Assembly (NCBI GenBank): GCA_018136815.1
Contig: CM030940.1
Coordinates: forward strand, 2,773,915-2,837,914
Direction of reading: 5' to 3'
DNA: 64,000 bases
Source of the DNA: Isochrysis galbana
Taxonomy: Eukaryota; Haptophyta; Isochrysidales; Isochrysidaceae
Shown: piece by piece, positions 31,888-40,939 of the stretch
How the letters are laid out: each line of letters starts with the position of its first letter
Numbering within the stretch: position 1 is the stretch's first letter
Position numbers and translations under genes: made by a program
The notes under the pieces: generated by a model
Told to the model about the DNA's origin: nothing
The model's input: only the letters and a program-made list of their open reading frames with translations
Database searches by the model: none

Positions 31888-32835
31888 TCATTGTGTTCCT
31901 AAAGAAGACGGAATGAGAGTCATCTCAATAATGAGTTGGCTTGGGCGATAATCGCGGGGATTGTCCCTGTACTCATCCACAAAGTATTGACTGACAAGGA
32001 CATCCGCGTCGCAGGCTCGGCGTAGATACGACGCCAACATCGGAGCGGCTAGATCTGATGATACCCCACCTGCACGTTGGGAGAGAAGGAGAGCAGACCG
32101 CAAAGCGGCTGGCTCCTCTAGCGTAGCTCGCAAGAGAGTGGTGCTCAAGTCAGACCTCTCAGCCCACAGCGCATCGTCGGCATCTTCTGAATCAAATTGG
32201 AATGCCGTGATGTAACCAACCTCTCGAAGGTGCTCCAGCAGACGGCGACAGCCAGCAGCAGCGTTCTGTATGCTGGAGGTATTCAGAGTAGAAGGCACGA
32301 TCACTGATGGCATGGATGAAAGCAGGCGGTCACCAAGATCGTTGATGAACGTCACACGGTCTGCTTCTCGGCGGATCTTTCCATTCGCAATCAAGGAATA
32401 GAGCGCAAAGAGGCGCAGGTCGAAGGCAAACTCGTTGGTGAGCGGAGTTGATGCCAAGCTATTGGTCATGCTGTACCCACCATCACTGAACAGGCCAGAT
32501 GACAGTGCACGGTCCAGTTCAATCGCAAGGCGGGGTCCCTGAGCCACTGCCGTGGCAGTGATACTTTCTGGCGATTCTCCTACGGTCGCGGCCACCTGAG
32601 CTGTCACCGCTGTGAGCAGAACATTAGCTGTGCTTGCATCAAGTGTCCTTGGCGGCTTGGGTGTGCGGGATGCCACAGAGGGCGCTGAAAGCCCAAGCGA
32701 CGAGCGCAGATAGTACTCAGCGTCGAGCTCTGCGGCACCTCGCACTGCGCGTGCAGACGGTGCGCGAAAGCCCACCAGGGACGCGGCGAGGCACGTCAGG
32801 CACGCCCGACGAGAGAGGACGGCAGGGGCCATCAT
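31888..32835 (-). CDS. Probable plastid (thylakoid-lumen type) protein, unknown function
   Basis: Intronless, 315 codons. The N-terminus MMAPAVLSRRACLTCLAASL ... APSARAV has twin Arg, then a hydrophobic stretch and an Ala-x-Ala cleavage site, as in Tat-type lumen transit or signal peptides. The mature part has no known domain; conserved-looking stretches include AELDAEYYLRSSLGL, FDLRLFALYSLIANGKIRRE and QYFVDEYRDNPRDYRPSQLI. It is acidic and soluble. The length resembles uncharacterised algal proteins with a C-terminal region predicted to sit in the lumen. Function unknown. A mitochondrial or ER destination is not excluded. Confidence 0.6.
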   Translation of the reverse strand: MMAPAVLSRRACLTCLAASLVGFRAPSARAVRGAAELDAEYYLRSSLGLSAPSVASRTPKPPRTLDASTANVLLTAVTAQVAATVGESPESITATAVAQGPRLAIELDRALSSGLFSDGGYSMTNSLASTPLTNEFAFDLRLFALYSLIANGKIRREADRVTFINDLGDRLLSSMPSVIVPSTLNTSSIQNAAAGCRRLLEHLREVGYITAFQFDSEDADDALWAERSDLSTTLLRATLEEPAALRSALLLSQRAGGVSSDLAAPMLASYLRRACDADVLVSQYFVDEYRDNPRDYRPSQLIIEMTLIPSSLGTQ

Positions 32836-32967
32836 GAGAGGTACCGATGTCGGCAGTCCTGTCAGCCGCAGAGTCTACTCCCTCTACTCTAGTAGAACGA
32901 TAACAAGTAACAAGAGAACTCGTCCTCTAGCCCGGTTGCCCGGTCACTCACTCATTTTAACCACTAT

Positions 32968-33175
32968 TTCCCAAGATGGGAAATACGTATTTACGTATTT
33001 ACCGAGGCCAAATACATATGTAATTGGCTGTATTTGAAGCGCGCCCGGGTTGTAGGCCTCGAATGTATTTGAAATGTATTTCGCCGGAAGCCAAAAACAT
33101 ATGTCATACTACTATGTATTTGTATTTGGCTTTATTTGCAGGCCCCAACACCGTATTTCCCATCTAGGTTTCCCA
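32968..33175. mobile_element. Small MITE with inverted ends, about 205 bp
   Basis: The left end has CAAGATGGGAAATACG, the right end CGTATTTCCCATCTAGG, forming an imperfect inverted repeat of about 17 bp. The interior is AT-rich with repeated GTATTTG/CAAATACA motifs and GGCCAAATACATATG against GGCTTTATTTGCAGGCC. No coding. The target duplication is unclear. Confidence 0.6.
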
Positions 33176-34173
33176 CCGCTCCCCTGGATGTCCAAGGATT
33201 CCGCAGGGTCCCCCCCTACCTGCCCCGCCAGCCGCCTCCCCCCTCCGAACAACCCCGTCCCACCCCACGAAAGGCAATGGCGTCTTTGAGTGACCCCCAT
33301 CCCTTCCCCCGCACGTGGCGGTCTATTTTGGGAGATTGAATCAGATTGCAGATTGAGGTTGAGGCGGTCATTCACGGGAGGGAATGAGAGTGGTGAATGT
33401 TGAATGTAGATGTAGGGCGCATCACTACTAGAAACGTGGAGCTTCCGTGACGTCCGATCTGGCGTGATCGGCCGAAGAATGGCCTAGAGGCTAGAGGTGG
33501 TGGCCATGCAACATGCAACATGCATAGCAGTGCATAGTGCATAGCCCAGAGCCAGAGCTCTCGCGAGCAGGGCGGGGGTTCACTAGTAGGTCGTAGTACG
33601 ACGTCGTGGGTCGCACGCTGGACGCTGGTTCTTTCTTAAGTAAGGCTTAAGGACCCTTGAACTGGTGAGAATGCTTGCAGATCTGGCATTGGCCATCACT
33701 GAAGAATGAAGAATGTGTGTAGACAGACCTTATTATTGTTCATTGTTCATGTCCCACCAGTTGTGGGAACGTGTGGCGCACTCGGCAGCGACAAAGTCGA
33801 GGGAAAGATTTTCATCGCGAATTCGTCGAGTCCATTCGAAGCTGTTGTGTTGCACTCTTGAGCGTCGACGCGCGCGATGGCGTCATGGTCATATGGTCAT
33901 GGATCATCATTGACCTAGGATCATGGAGATTGCGGTGACCTCTCGCTCTCGGCGGGGGTATCATGTTAGAACTACTTATAGCATCGTAGGACATCTTGTT
34001 AGCTAGCATTCCTAGCCACATACACCGGACGAGCCATGCGCCAACCGCGCACACCCCCATCGCGGGGTTAGGGGTAGAGGTAGAGGCTCCGTTGCCGTCG
34101 ATGGTCGATGGGCTATGGTCCCGCAGTCCGCAGCACTAAGGTTATACTAACACGACAATAAAACTCTGACGAG
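33176..34173. other. Intergenic, no supported gene
   Basis: A kilobase with only short frames. Local features: CATGCAACATGCAACATGCA and GTGCATAGTGCATAG mini-repeats (about 33505-33545). It probably contains the divergent promoters of the plastid protein and the F-box/RPEL gene. Confidence 0.5.
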
Positions 34174-35334
34174 TTGGCTCTCCAAACGCGACAAACACAA
34201 TCACATCATCACCATTGCCATGCTGAGGAATCCGTCACATCTCACACGAACTGCGTTCCCACAACGGACAACAGTCCAAGTGGGACACGAAAAGCGCGCG
34301 TGGCTTGCCCAGTTACGCGGGGGAATGGCACCTCACGGCGTGAAAAGCTCGAACGCGAAACGGAAAGAGGGGCGGAAACACCGCGGGGGTGGGGAAGGAT
34401 GCCGTCCACCTCTGAGGACGCGAGCTCATTTCCAGAGGTGGAGAGGCGAGCGATGCTGCTCGACGAGGTTCCTTCGGATGTGCACGAGATGATCGTAAGC
34501 ACGCTCATGGCGCAGCCACGCAGGCCCGAGGCCCTCGTCTCTCTCACCTCGACGTGCAAGCAGCTCAGGCAGTTGCTACCTGCTGATATCCAGCGGGAGG
34601 CTGCTCGAGACCATGTAGATCACACACTTGAGGTTAGGCCGTCGCCTGGTGAGCTCCACGCTTTGGGTATTATGCCGTGCACACCAAATACGAGCGCACG
34701 TATAGCCGAGCGTCAGCGAATGCTGCAGCGCGAGATGACTCGATCTGCCCTCGGCTCTTCTCTCACATCTCGGAGATCCGATTCAGAGCTGCGCCATCAG
34801 GGAATTCTCAAGAGTCCAGCAGCTATATCTCCGTGCCTTGCCGACACGGCGGATAGACTCGAGCGGCAACTACGACGCGACTTGCTCAAGCATTCTGTAG
34901 AACGACGGCCGGACGCGCAGGAGCTTCGCGATGCCAACATTGTCAAGACTCCAGCTGCATTATCGTCTTGCCTCGCAGAAACAGCAGATCAGCTGGAGAA
35001 ACGACTCAAGCGCCACTCTCTCACGCAGAGGCTAGAACGTCGAAGATCACTCGGAGAGCTCACGTCCGCCGGTATCTTAAAATGCTCTGGATGCGGGATC
35101 GGAGCTGAGTCGTTCAAGGTGGCATCAACGAGAGAAGTGATTGAGTTGCGTTGGCTAAAGTCTTTCCTTGAACGGTCACTCGAGAACCGGCCCACAACAT
35201 TGGAAGAGATGGAAGAGCACTTACAAGCAAAAGGTTTGATTTGGCCCAGCCAGATCTGCATTGACGACATGTTTCCTCGTTTACTACGCCAGCAAAGCGC
35301 TCCCGTGGCATCGGCAACGATTGGACAATCTTGA
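34174..35334 (+). CDS. F-box protein with RPEL actin-binding repeats
   Basis: Single exon; start either 34174 or the in-frame Met at about 34399 (MPSTSEDASS), which sits just before the first domain and is more likely. The F-box (LLDEVPSDVHEMIVSTLM...LVSLTSTCKQLRQLLP) would recruit Skp1 of an SCF ubiquitin ligase. After it come RPEL-type motifs, a G-actin-binding repeat of the form RPxxxELxxxGIL: LEVRPSPGELHALGIM, LTSRRSDSELRHQGILK, VERRPDAQELRDANIVK, LERRRSLGELTSAGILK and a degenerate LENRPTTLEEMEEHLQAKGL. Each is followed by LADTADRLERQLRRD-like helices, the spacing seen in Phactr/MRTF proteins. An F-box joined to RPEL repeats suggests actin-regulated ubiquitination; that is inference. Soluble, no signal peptide. 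Confidence 0.75.
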   Translation: MALQTRQTQSHHHHCHAEESVTSHTNCVPTTDNSPSGTRKARVACPVTRGNGTSRREKLERETERGAETPRGWGRMPSTSEDASSFPEVERRAMLLDEVPSDVHEMIVSTLMAQPRRPEALVSLTSTCKQLRQLLPADIQREAARDHVDHTLEVRPSPGELHALGIMPCTPNTSARIAERQRMLQREMTRSALGSSLTSRRSDSELRHQGILKSPAAISPCLADTADRLERQLRRDLLKHSVERRPDAQELRDANIVKTPAALSSCLAETADQLEKRLKRHSLTQRLERRRSLGELTSAGILKCSGCGIGAESFKVASTREVIELRWLKSFLERSLENRPTTLEEMEEHLQAKGLIWPSQICIDDMFPRLLRQQSAPVASATIGQS

Positions 35335-36177
35335 GTTCTCTCGAATCTTGCCTTGGGTAGTGGCGAATCTCCCGCCAGATAAGAGGCTTGGGCAAAGGCA
35401 AACCTATTCCCTCTTAGGGCATGAGTCCCCTGTCAGTGTACATTTATCATCATTCACGACATTTCGCCGCAATGCATTCGCACAATGCGGACTGAGGCGA
35501 GGTCCATGCTCTTCTCTTACAAAAATTCAAATTTACTCACGCAAGCGTAGCCTAGTGGCCAACAATCGCCTAACGACATTTTCAGAATGATTGTAGATCA
35601 GTACGCGCGGATGGAATGGGATCAAAAGCTTCCTAACATTCACGCCACAATTGCGGCCTTGCCCAAAGGGTCGGCGCGAGTGGCGAGAACGGCGGCGCGG
35701 GGCCGGCGGGTGGCGGACGGGGTCGAGACGGGCCTCAGAGGCCCCGAGAGACGAAAGACGAGCCCAACCAAAGGGATGGGGGAGGCCCAAACATTTAAGG
35801 GGTGAGTGGTCGAGAGAAGCCAAAAGGGTAATTCGGGCATGTGGAGGTCGAGGACGGTCGACAGTCGAGATCAAGCATCGAGCGATAAGAGCGAAGAGCG
35901 TTCGGATGTTCGGACGTTCGGATCGACTCGCGGGGGTACCATGTTCGAGTAGAGCGCGTGGGGCAGCCGTAGGCAGGCCCATACCGAGTAGCGAGACGAG
36001 GGCTAGGTGTAGCATGCGTCTGAGCGATGCAACGAGGGGGCGAGATCAAAGGATACCTAACTAAGGGTACACCAAAGCACATGGGGACTATGAGTCCCTT
36101 CTACTACAAAACTCCAGACAATACAAGCTTGGGGAACTCTCTCGCTTCTCTATCTAGCACGGCGAGCGCAGCGCAGG
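35335..36177. other. Intergenic, no supported gene
   Basis: Frames here are basic and low-complexity on both strands and lack splice structure. 35337-35600 may be 3' UTR of the F-box/RPEL gene; the 36000-36177 end is the likely promoter of the C9orf78-like gene. Confidence 0.45.
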
Positions 36178-37139
36178 ATGGGCTTCGACGAGGCGCCTCC
36201 CGCAAGCGAGGACGTGCCGCCCGCCTTCAAGAAGTCGCGGCGGGCGGGGAACTTGCGCAAGCGTGACATCAGCCAGATCGAGGCCGAGGAGCCTGTGGCT
36301 GAGGGTGGCACTAAGCCAGGGTAGGCGCCCCCCCTCGCAAGCATGCCCGCGCTGCTAAGCTCCCATGCTCTCTCACGCACTGAGCGCTCTCCGGCCACTT
36401 CTCGCCTCCTCGATGCAGGCAGGCCCTCGTCGTAATGCGCGAGTTGCAGCGGCAGCGGCAGCGTGCACGAGGCGTCGTCCTTGAGGCCAAGGGCGACAGC
36501 ACGGCGGATCAGTCAGCTGAAGAGGGTGCTGGTGAGGCTGGCTCAGCGGGACTGGAGTCAACGTTCACAGCGCAGGTGGAGGGGGGAGAGGTGGATCCGA
36601 ATATGCTTCGGTACATTGAGGAACAGATGCGCAAGGAGTCCGGCGACGATGGTGCCAAGGCATCTTTGCAGGCGGAAGACGAGGATCTATACATGACTCC
36701 GGCCCAGCTGCAAGCGAGAATTGCACTTGGCAAAAGTCGGCAACGGAAGGGTGGGGATGATCATGCCGCAGGCGAGGTTGAGGACGCAAATCGTTGGCTC
36801 GCTGGAATCGCAGAGGTAGAGCTCCCAGCAGAAGAGCGCATCGCCAATATCGAGGCGACCGAGGCAGCAAAACATCGCGTGATGGAAGAACGCGCCAGGA
36901 AGCTCGCCGCGGGTAGTGGACCGTCAATGGTTATTCCGACCAATTTCAACGCCAACTTCCATGCTCATAGGCGCGAGTTAGTGCAGGCACGGATAGGCGG
37001 GCGCAGCGATGGTCCCGGCGATGGCGTTTCGACGAGTCGCGGCCGCGGCCGGAAAGCTTCTGACGGCTTGCGTGCGGTTGAGTCGGATGGTCATGCACTA
37101 AGTGCGTTCAAGCGCAATGAGTACGGGAAGCGCCGGTGA
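36178..37139 (+). CDS. C9orf78/HCA59/Tls1-family splicing-associated protein (2 exons)
   Basis: Exon 1 36178-36320 and exon 2 36419-37139 join in frame (CCAGG|GTAGGC ... GATGCAG|GCAG). The N-terminus has the basic KKSRRAGNLRKRD segment expected of the family. Exon 2 carries its signature FTAQVEGGEVDPNMLRYIEE, then YMTPAQLQARI, RWLAGIAEVELPAEERIANI and EATEAAKHRVMEER. Human C9orf78 and fission yeast Tls1 associate with the spliceosome (Brr2/SF3b) and influence splice-site choice. About 287 residues, close to the family norm. The C-terminus ends SAFKRNEYGKRR, a typical nuclear basic tail. Intron of 98 bp. Confidence 0.85.
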
Positions 37140-38291
37140 ATATTCCTTGGCTCTGCTGCTGACTAACCATCGGTACAGCGTGTCATCGAACACCGAGGCA
37201 GCCTTCTCGACGAAATGACCATGAAGCCGGCTGCAAAGGTGCTGTGTCCATGCCCTGTGCCTCAGATCTGGCTCTTGCATTCCAATGGCAACACTTTTGG
37301 GACCTTCGGCTTAGGGTGCCTAGATCCTAGGTCTAGGTATCCGGAGGGTGTGTGCTGAGCGCAGTTTTCTGGCGAAGATTACAATTTGTCTTCTGCGTAC
37401 AGTGTTTTGAAAGTAGGTCCTCGCCGCACAGTTTCTAGCTTGTGGTTTGGCAGCGTGAGCTTCGTCGTTGAGAGTTTCTTTGTCTTCGTGCGTTGGGGTT
37501 TGGGATTTGTACATGCTATGGCTAGTGTTGGCCGGGGCAGTGGCAGTGGGCAATGTAGACAGCGGTGTGAAGCCACGGGTGTAAACGGAGGCAGACATGC
37601 GGGCACAAAAACGTATATTGTTCTCGCCTCGCGCGTGGCGCGTGGCCCTGGACCTCTAGCTTGTAGCCACGGCGCCCCCTACTCCTTCCTTTCCCGTCGC
37701 AGCATTTCCCCCCCACTGCTGAAGAGGCCGGACCGCTGGCGAGTTGAATATGAAAACTCCGCCTCGCCAATCGAGTAATGTCTTCCTCAAGGCGCCTGAG
37801 GAGCTCGAGTGCCCATAGCAAGCCCCTCGAAAGTCGGTATCTCTCCAGCGGTATGAGACGCTGAAGTCTTTCAGATTGATGGAAATCTCCCGGGCATCTC
37901 GGCGAGAGCACACTGAGATAGCCTTGACATCGTCTCTACCGGTCGGGACGTGCTCTCGACCGCTGCGCATGGGCTCCTCCTCTTTCATAAAGATTTTTAA
38001 GGGTTATTTATCTATGTCTTTACTGGTTCTTCTCTCATCTCTCTCTCTTCCCGTTCTCTCCTTTCGCTTGATCCTCGGACCTCCCTCCTCTATTTTTCTC
38101 TGTACACTTGTCCAGATGTTCCGATTTTTCTTCAAGCGTGCCCGGCCTGCGCGTAGCGCGCAGACTGCGAGGGCGCGCTCGCTCCCTCGACGGACGCAGG
38201 CACGACGCAGGCATGGCGAGGACGCCAGCCTCACAGGCGTTCGGCGAGCTGGGCGTCGACACTGGAGAGTGGAGAGGGCTTCTCCTCGAGG
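37140..38291. other. Intergenic, no supported gene
   Basis: Short frames only. A reverse frame at 37988-37656 (SINLKDFSVSYRWRDTDFRG) looks partly protein-like but has no start, splice signals or family. 38030-38110 is pyrimidine-rich, likely upstream of the chromodomain fragment. Confidence 0.4.
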
Positions 38292-38397
38292 ATGAATGAC
38301 ACTGATGCTGAACCACTGGAGTCCGACGAGTTTATCGTTGAGTCGCTTCTCGATCGTCGAGGCGAAGGAGGAGCTTGCCAATATCTAGTGAAGTGGC
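38292..38397 (+). pseudogene. Chromodomain gene start, cut off by family A/D insertion
   Basis: Begins ATGAATGACACTGATGC and reads EFIVESLLDRRGEGGACQYL then VKWR, the first strands and YLVKW core of a chromodomain (EYxVExILxxR...YLVKWxGY), a histone-methyl-lysine reader found in HP1/CHD proteins and retrotransposon integrases. After VKWR the sequence turns at 38398 into the head of a family A/D repeat (AACTAAGTTTATACTT), losing the aromatic-cage C-terminal half. No continuation was found beyond the repeat, so the gene is truncated. Confidence 0.6.
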
Positions 38398-39180
38398 GTC
38401 AACTAAGTTTATACTTGGTTCACCCATGGCGGGGCACGAGCCCCCCCCTCTCTCCACTCCTCCCCCGCCATGGGGGAGGAACCACCCACTCTCCTGGCAT
38501 GCCTGATGGCTTGCCAGGAGAACACTGCCATGCTGACCCATCCCTCTCCCCACAGGCCATCCCTCTCCCCACAGGCACGCCTGATTCGCCCGCCTTGGCC
38601 TGTCGTGGCCAGCCCATCCCTCTGACCAGCCCCTCCTCCCCCTGGGCTCCCCTGATCAGGACCCCCCAGCCAGCTCCAGTCGACTGGCAGGGGCTCGAGA
38701 GCCAGCGAGGGAGAGGCAGGACGGGCCAGGGCCATGCCCCAGCCTCACCTGCCCCCTGAGCTGCGCTCCCAGACCCCTGCTGGCCTCCTGGGGACCTGAA
38801 GAGGGGCCGCAGGCGCGCGCCATGGGCCCCCGCCGCAGGGAAGAGAGGAGGAAAAGGGAAGAGGGAGGGGAGGGGGGAGTGGCAGCTCTCCCCTCCGGCG
38901 TTTACGTGTCTTCTCGCCCCGTTTGGGTAAGAGAAGACGGGGGCGCCAGAACCAGGAGGGAAGGGCCGCGGCTCGCCGCGGCCACTCGCTCTTGCGAGGA
39001 GAGATTAGCGTTTCTGGGCTCCTATTCATGAGTGCCCCCCCCCCTGCGTTGTTTTTACCCGAGAGGGGTTTTCCCCCAGCGTGGACTCGAGGAGAGGACG
39101 TGCTGGGGTGCGCGGGGTCGGTGCGTGCACTGGGGGGAGGACGAATATCGCGGGGAGGGCCCTTGGAATCCAGCGAGAAG
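38398..39180 (+). mobile_element. Family A/D retroposon-like element
   Basis: Starts with the intact head AACTAAGTTTATACTTGGTT. It follows 24009-24440 closely, including a small tandem duplication of CCATCCCTCTCCCCACAGG (about 38538 and 38557), and continues into the D-type part (GTTTACGTGTCTTCTCGCCC, TTTTCCCCCAGCGTGG, GGGGAGGACGAATATCG). It ends about 39160 before the usual D terminus. Inserted in a chromodomain frame. Confidence 0.75.
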
Positions 39181-39289
39181 CATTTGCATGCACGCTAGTT
39201 CATCACGATCGGTGTCCATGTGGTTGGTGGAGAAAAGGGGGAGAGTGCACAAGATGGTCCCCATGGACTCAGCTGCTTTGTGGCACCGA

Positions 39290-39720
39290 GGACGGCGGAG
39301 AGTCTCGTTGGGCTCCATCGCAAAGAGTGCTGCGCTTCCTCCTCGACTTCATCTCGAGGATGGAGAGCAGCTGGCGGATCGACCCGGTCGTATCCTCCTC
39401 GCGCGTGTCGGAGAGGGAGTGTTTGTAGTCGGAGTCTATGTAGAGGTGGCGGTAGACGTTCCGAGCAAAGTTGTCGTCGTAGGCCTTGGCCGCCTGGCGA
39501 AGTGAGCCAAACAGGTTCGGGCTGTTCCTAATGTGCCACTCCCAACAGCACGTGTAGCCCATCCATGACACCGGTGGCGTCGTCCCTGTACAATGAGCAT
39601 CTCAGCTTGTTCTTGTACGTCTTCTGCCCGACTATCCTCTTGAAGTAAAGATCGACGTGCGAATCCGGATGGGACGGGGCGACGAGCTGTTTCCTTTTCC
39701 GCCACCTCTTTGGATCTACT
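39290..39720 (-). pseudogene. AP2-like DNA-binding domain remnant, frameshifted
   Basis: Reverse strand: KRWRKRKQLVAPSHPDSHVD...FKRIVGQKTYKNKLRCSLYR in one frame, continuing in another as VSWMGYTCCWEWHIRNSPNL followed by FGSLRQAAKAYDDNFARNVY. The order (basic stretch, GVSW-type strand, WxxxI strand, F-G/D-S--QAAKAYD helix) matches an AP2/ERF domain, a transcription-factor module abundant in algae. The frame shift falls at about 39575 (ACCGGTGTCATGGATGGGC). Whether this is an assembly error, an intron or a true lesion is open. Confidence 0.4.
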
Positions 39721-39774
39721 GCAGGGCAACTGCTCCACTGCAGGGCAACTGCTCCACTGCAGGGCAACTGCTCA
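39718..39774. repeat. Tandem repeat, 19 bp x 3
   Basis: Unit ACTGCAGGGCAACTGCTCC repeated three times, identical apart from the last base. It lies at the 5' side of the AP2-like remnant. Recent slippage product. Confidence 0.9.
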
Positions 39775-40930
39775 CCCTTCCCTCGTCTCCTCCATATAGA
39801 CGTGTGACGAAACTTGTTGTCTGCTTTTACGCGGTCGGTGCTCTTTGGTGTAACTCATCAGTGCTCTTTGGTGTGAGACGTGGATCGTGAATTCCAACGA
39901 GATATCGACCCTGCCCCCCAAGTCGAGTGAATGGAGTCAGACCACGTGTGGGTTTCAACATGTGAAGTGTCCAGTTGAGTCAAGTAACCTCCAGGTGACA
40001 ACGAAAGGTGTTAGCAGGGATGGGGATAATTGAACGCTTTTGGTCTCACTGCGTCATCGCCACCTCTGATCTGTCCTCGTGTACCTGAATCTAAGAACTC
40101 GATACGCTTGCAACCTCCACCCTCCATCTCACTCACACTTTTCCTCCTCAACATCTAGCCGCGCCCTCTGTGCTCTCGCTACTCGCTCGCTCGGCTCACA
40201 ACAACCGGAACTTGCCCGACCCAATGTCTGAACCCCCCGCCTTCTGCAATCTGCAATCCCGACCTGACTGAATGAAGTGGCTGACGAGAGTGCGTCAGCC
40301 GCCGGTGCGTCTCCTCTCGGCGCGCCATCTACGGACGAGGCTCCCCTCGTTTCGACAGCATGAAGGGCTTCACAAAAATATACCGGAGGGAGGCCCGAAT
40401 GTATTTCGCGCGCACCGCCTTCGATGGATCGTCGATGGCCTGAAATTCGGTATTTTTCGAAAATTTAGCCGGAGAACCCCCAAGTTTTTTTGCTGATCCT
40501 TCCTATCGCTATCGGAAGCTATAGGGAGCTTATTTAGCCCTTCATTCACCCATTGTAGCTGGTGCCCTCCGCACCCCCATAGTGAGTGACCGGGCTACCG
40601 ATACCAATACCAAAGACCAAAGACCAAAGACAAAGGAATGAAGGGGGTAGTGTAAAGGGTGTGAGTGATCTGGGGTATAGGCGATGGCGTGAGTCAGTAC
40701 CGTGAGTGCGTGGTCCTTTATAGCTAGCGGTAGTAGCCTGAATCTTTAGGTTTTTTTCAAATCCCATTCTTCAAGTAGGAGTAGAGTAGAGTACTCTACT
40801 CTAGACTCTAGATATTTGGATATGTTGGTAGTGGGATATTTTTCTTTTCGCCCTCCCCCGTCCTTCCCGACCACCACACCACACCAAACAAGGAGCGAGC
40901 GAGCGAGCGAGCGGCTGCCGGGAGAGGCCT
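39775..40930. other. Intergenic with shared repeat tail and GAGC microsatellite
   Basis: 40600-40750 repeats the block at 11400-11545 (AAAGACAAAGGAATGAAGGG, GGTATAGGCGATG, CTTTATAGCTAGC). 40893-40913 is a (GAGC)n microsatellite directly before the start codon of the next gene. Otherwise no gene is seen. Confidence 0.55.
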
Positions 40931-40939
40931 TCCGCCGCG

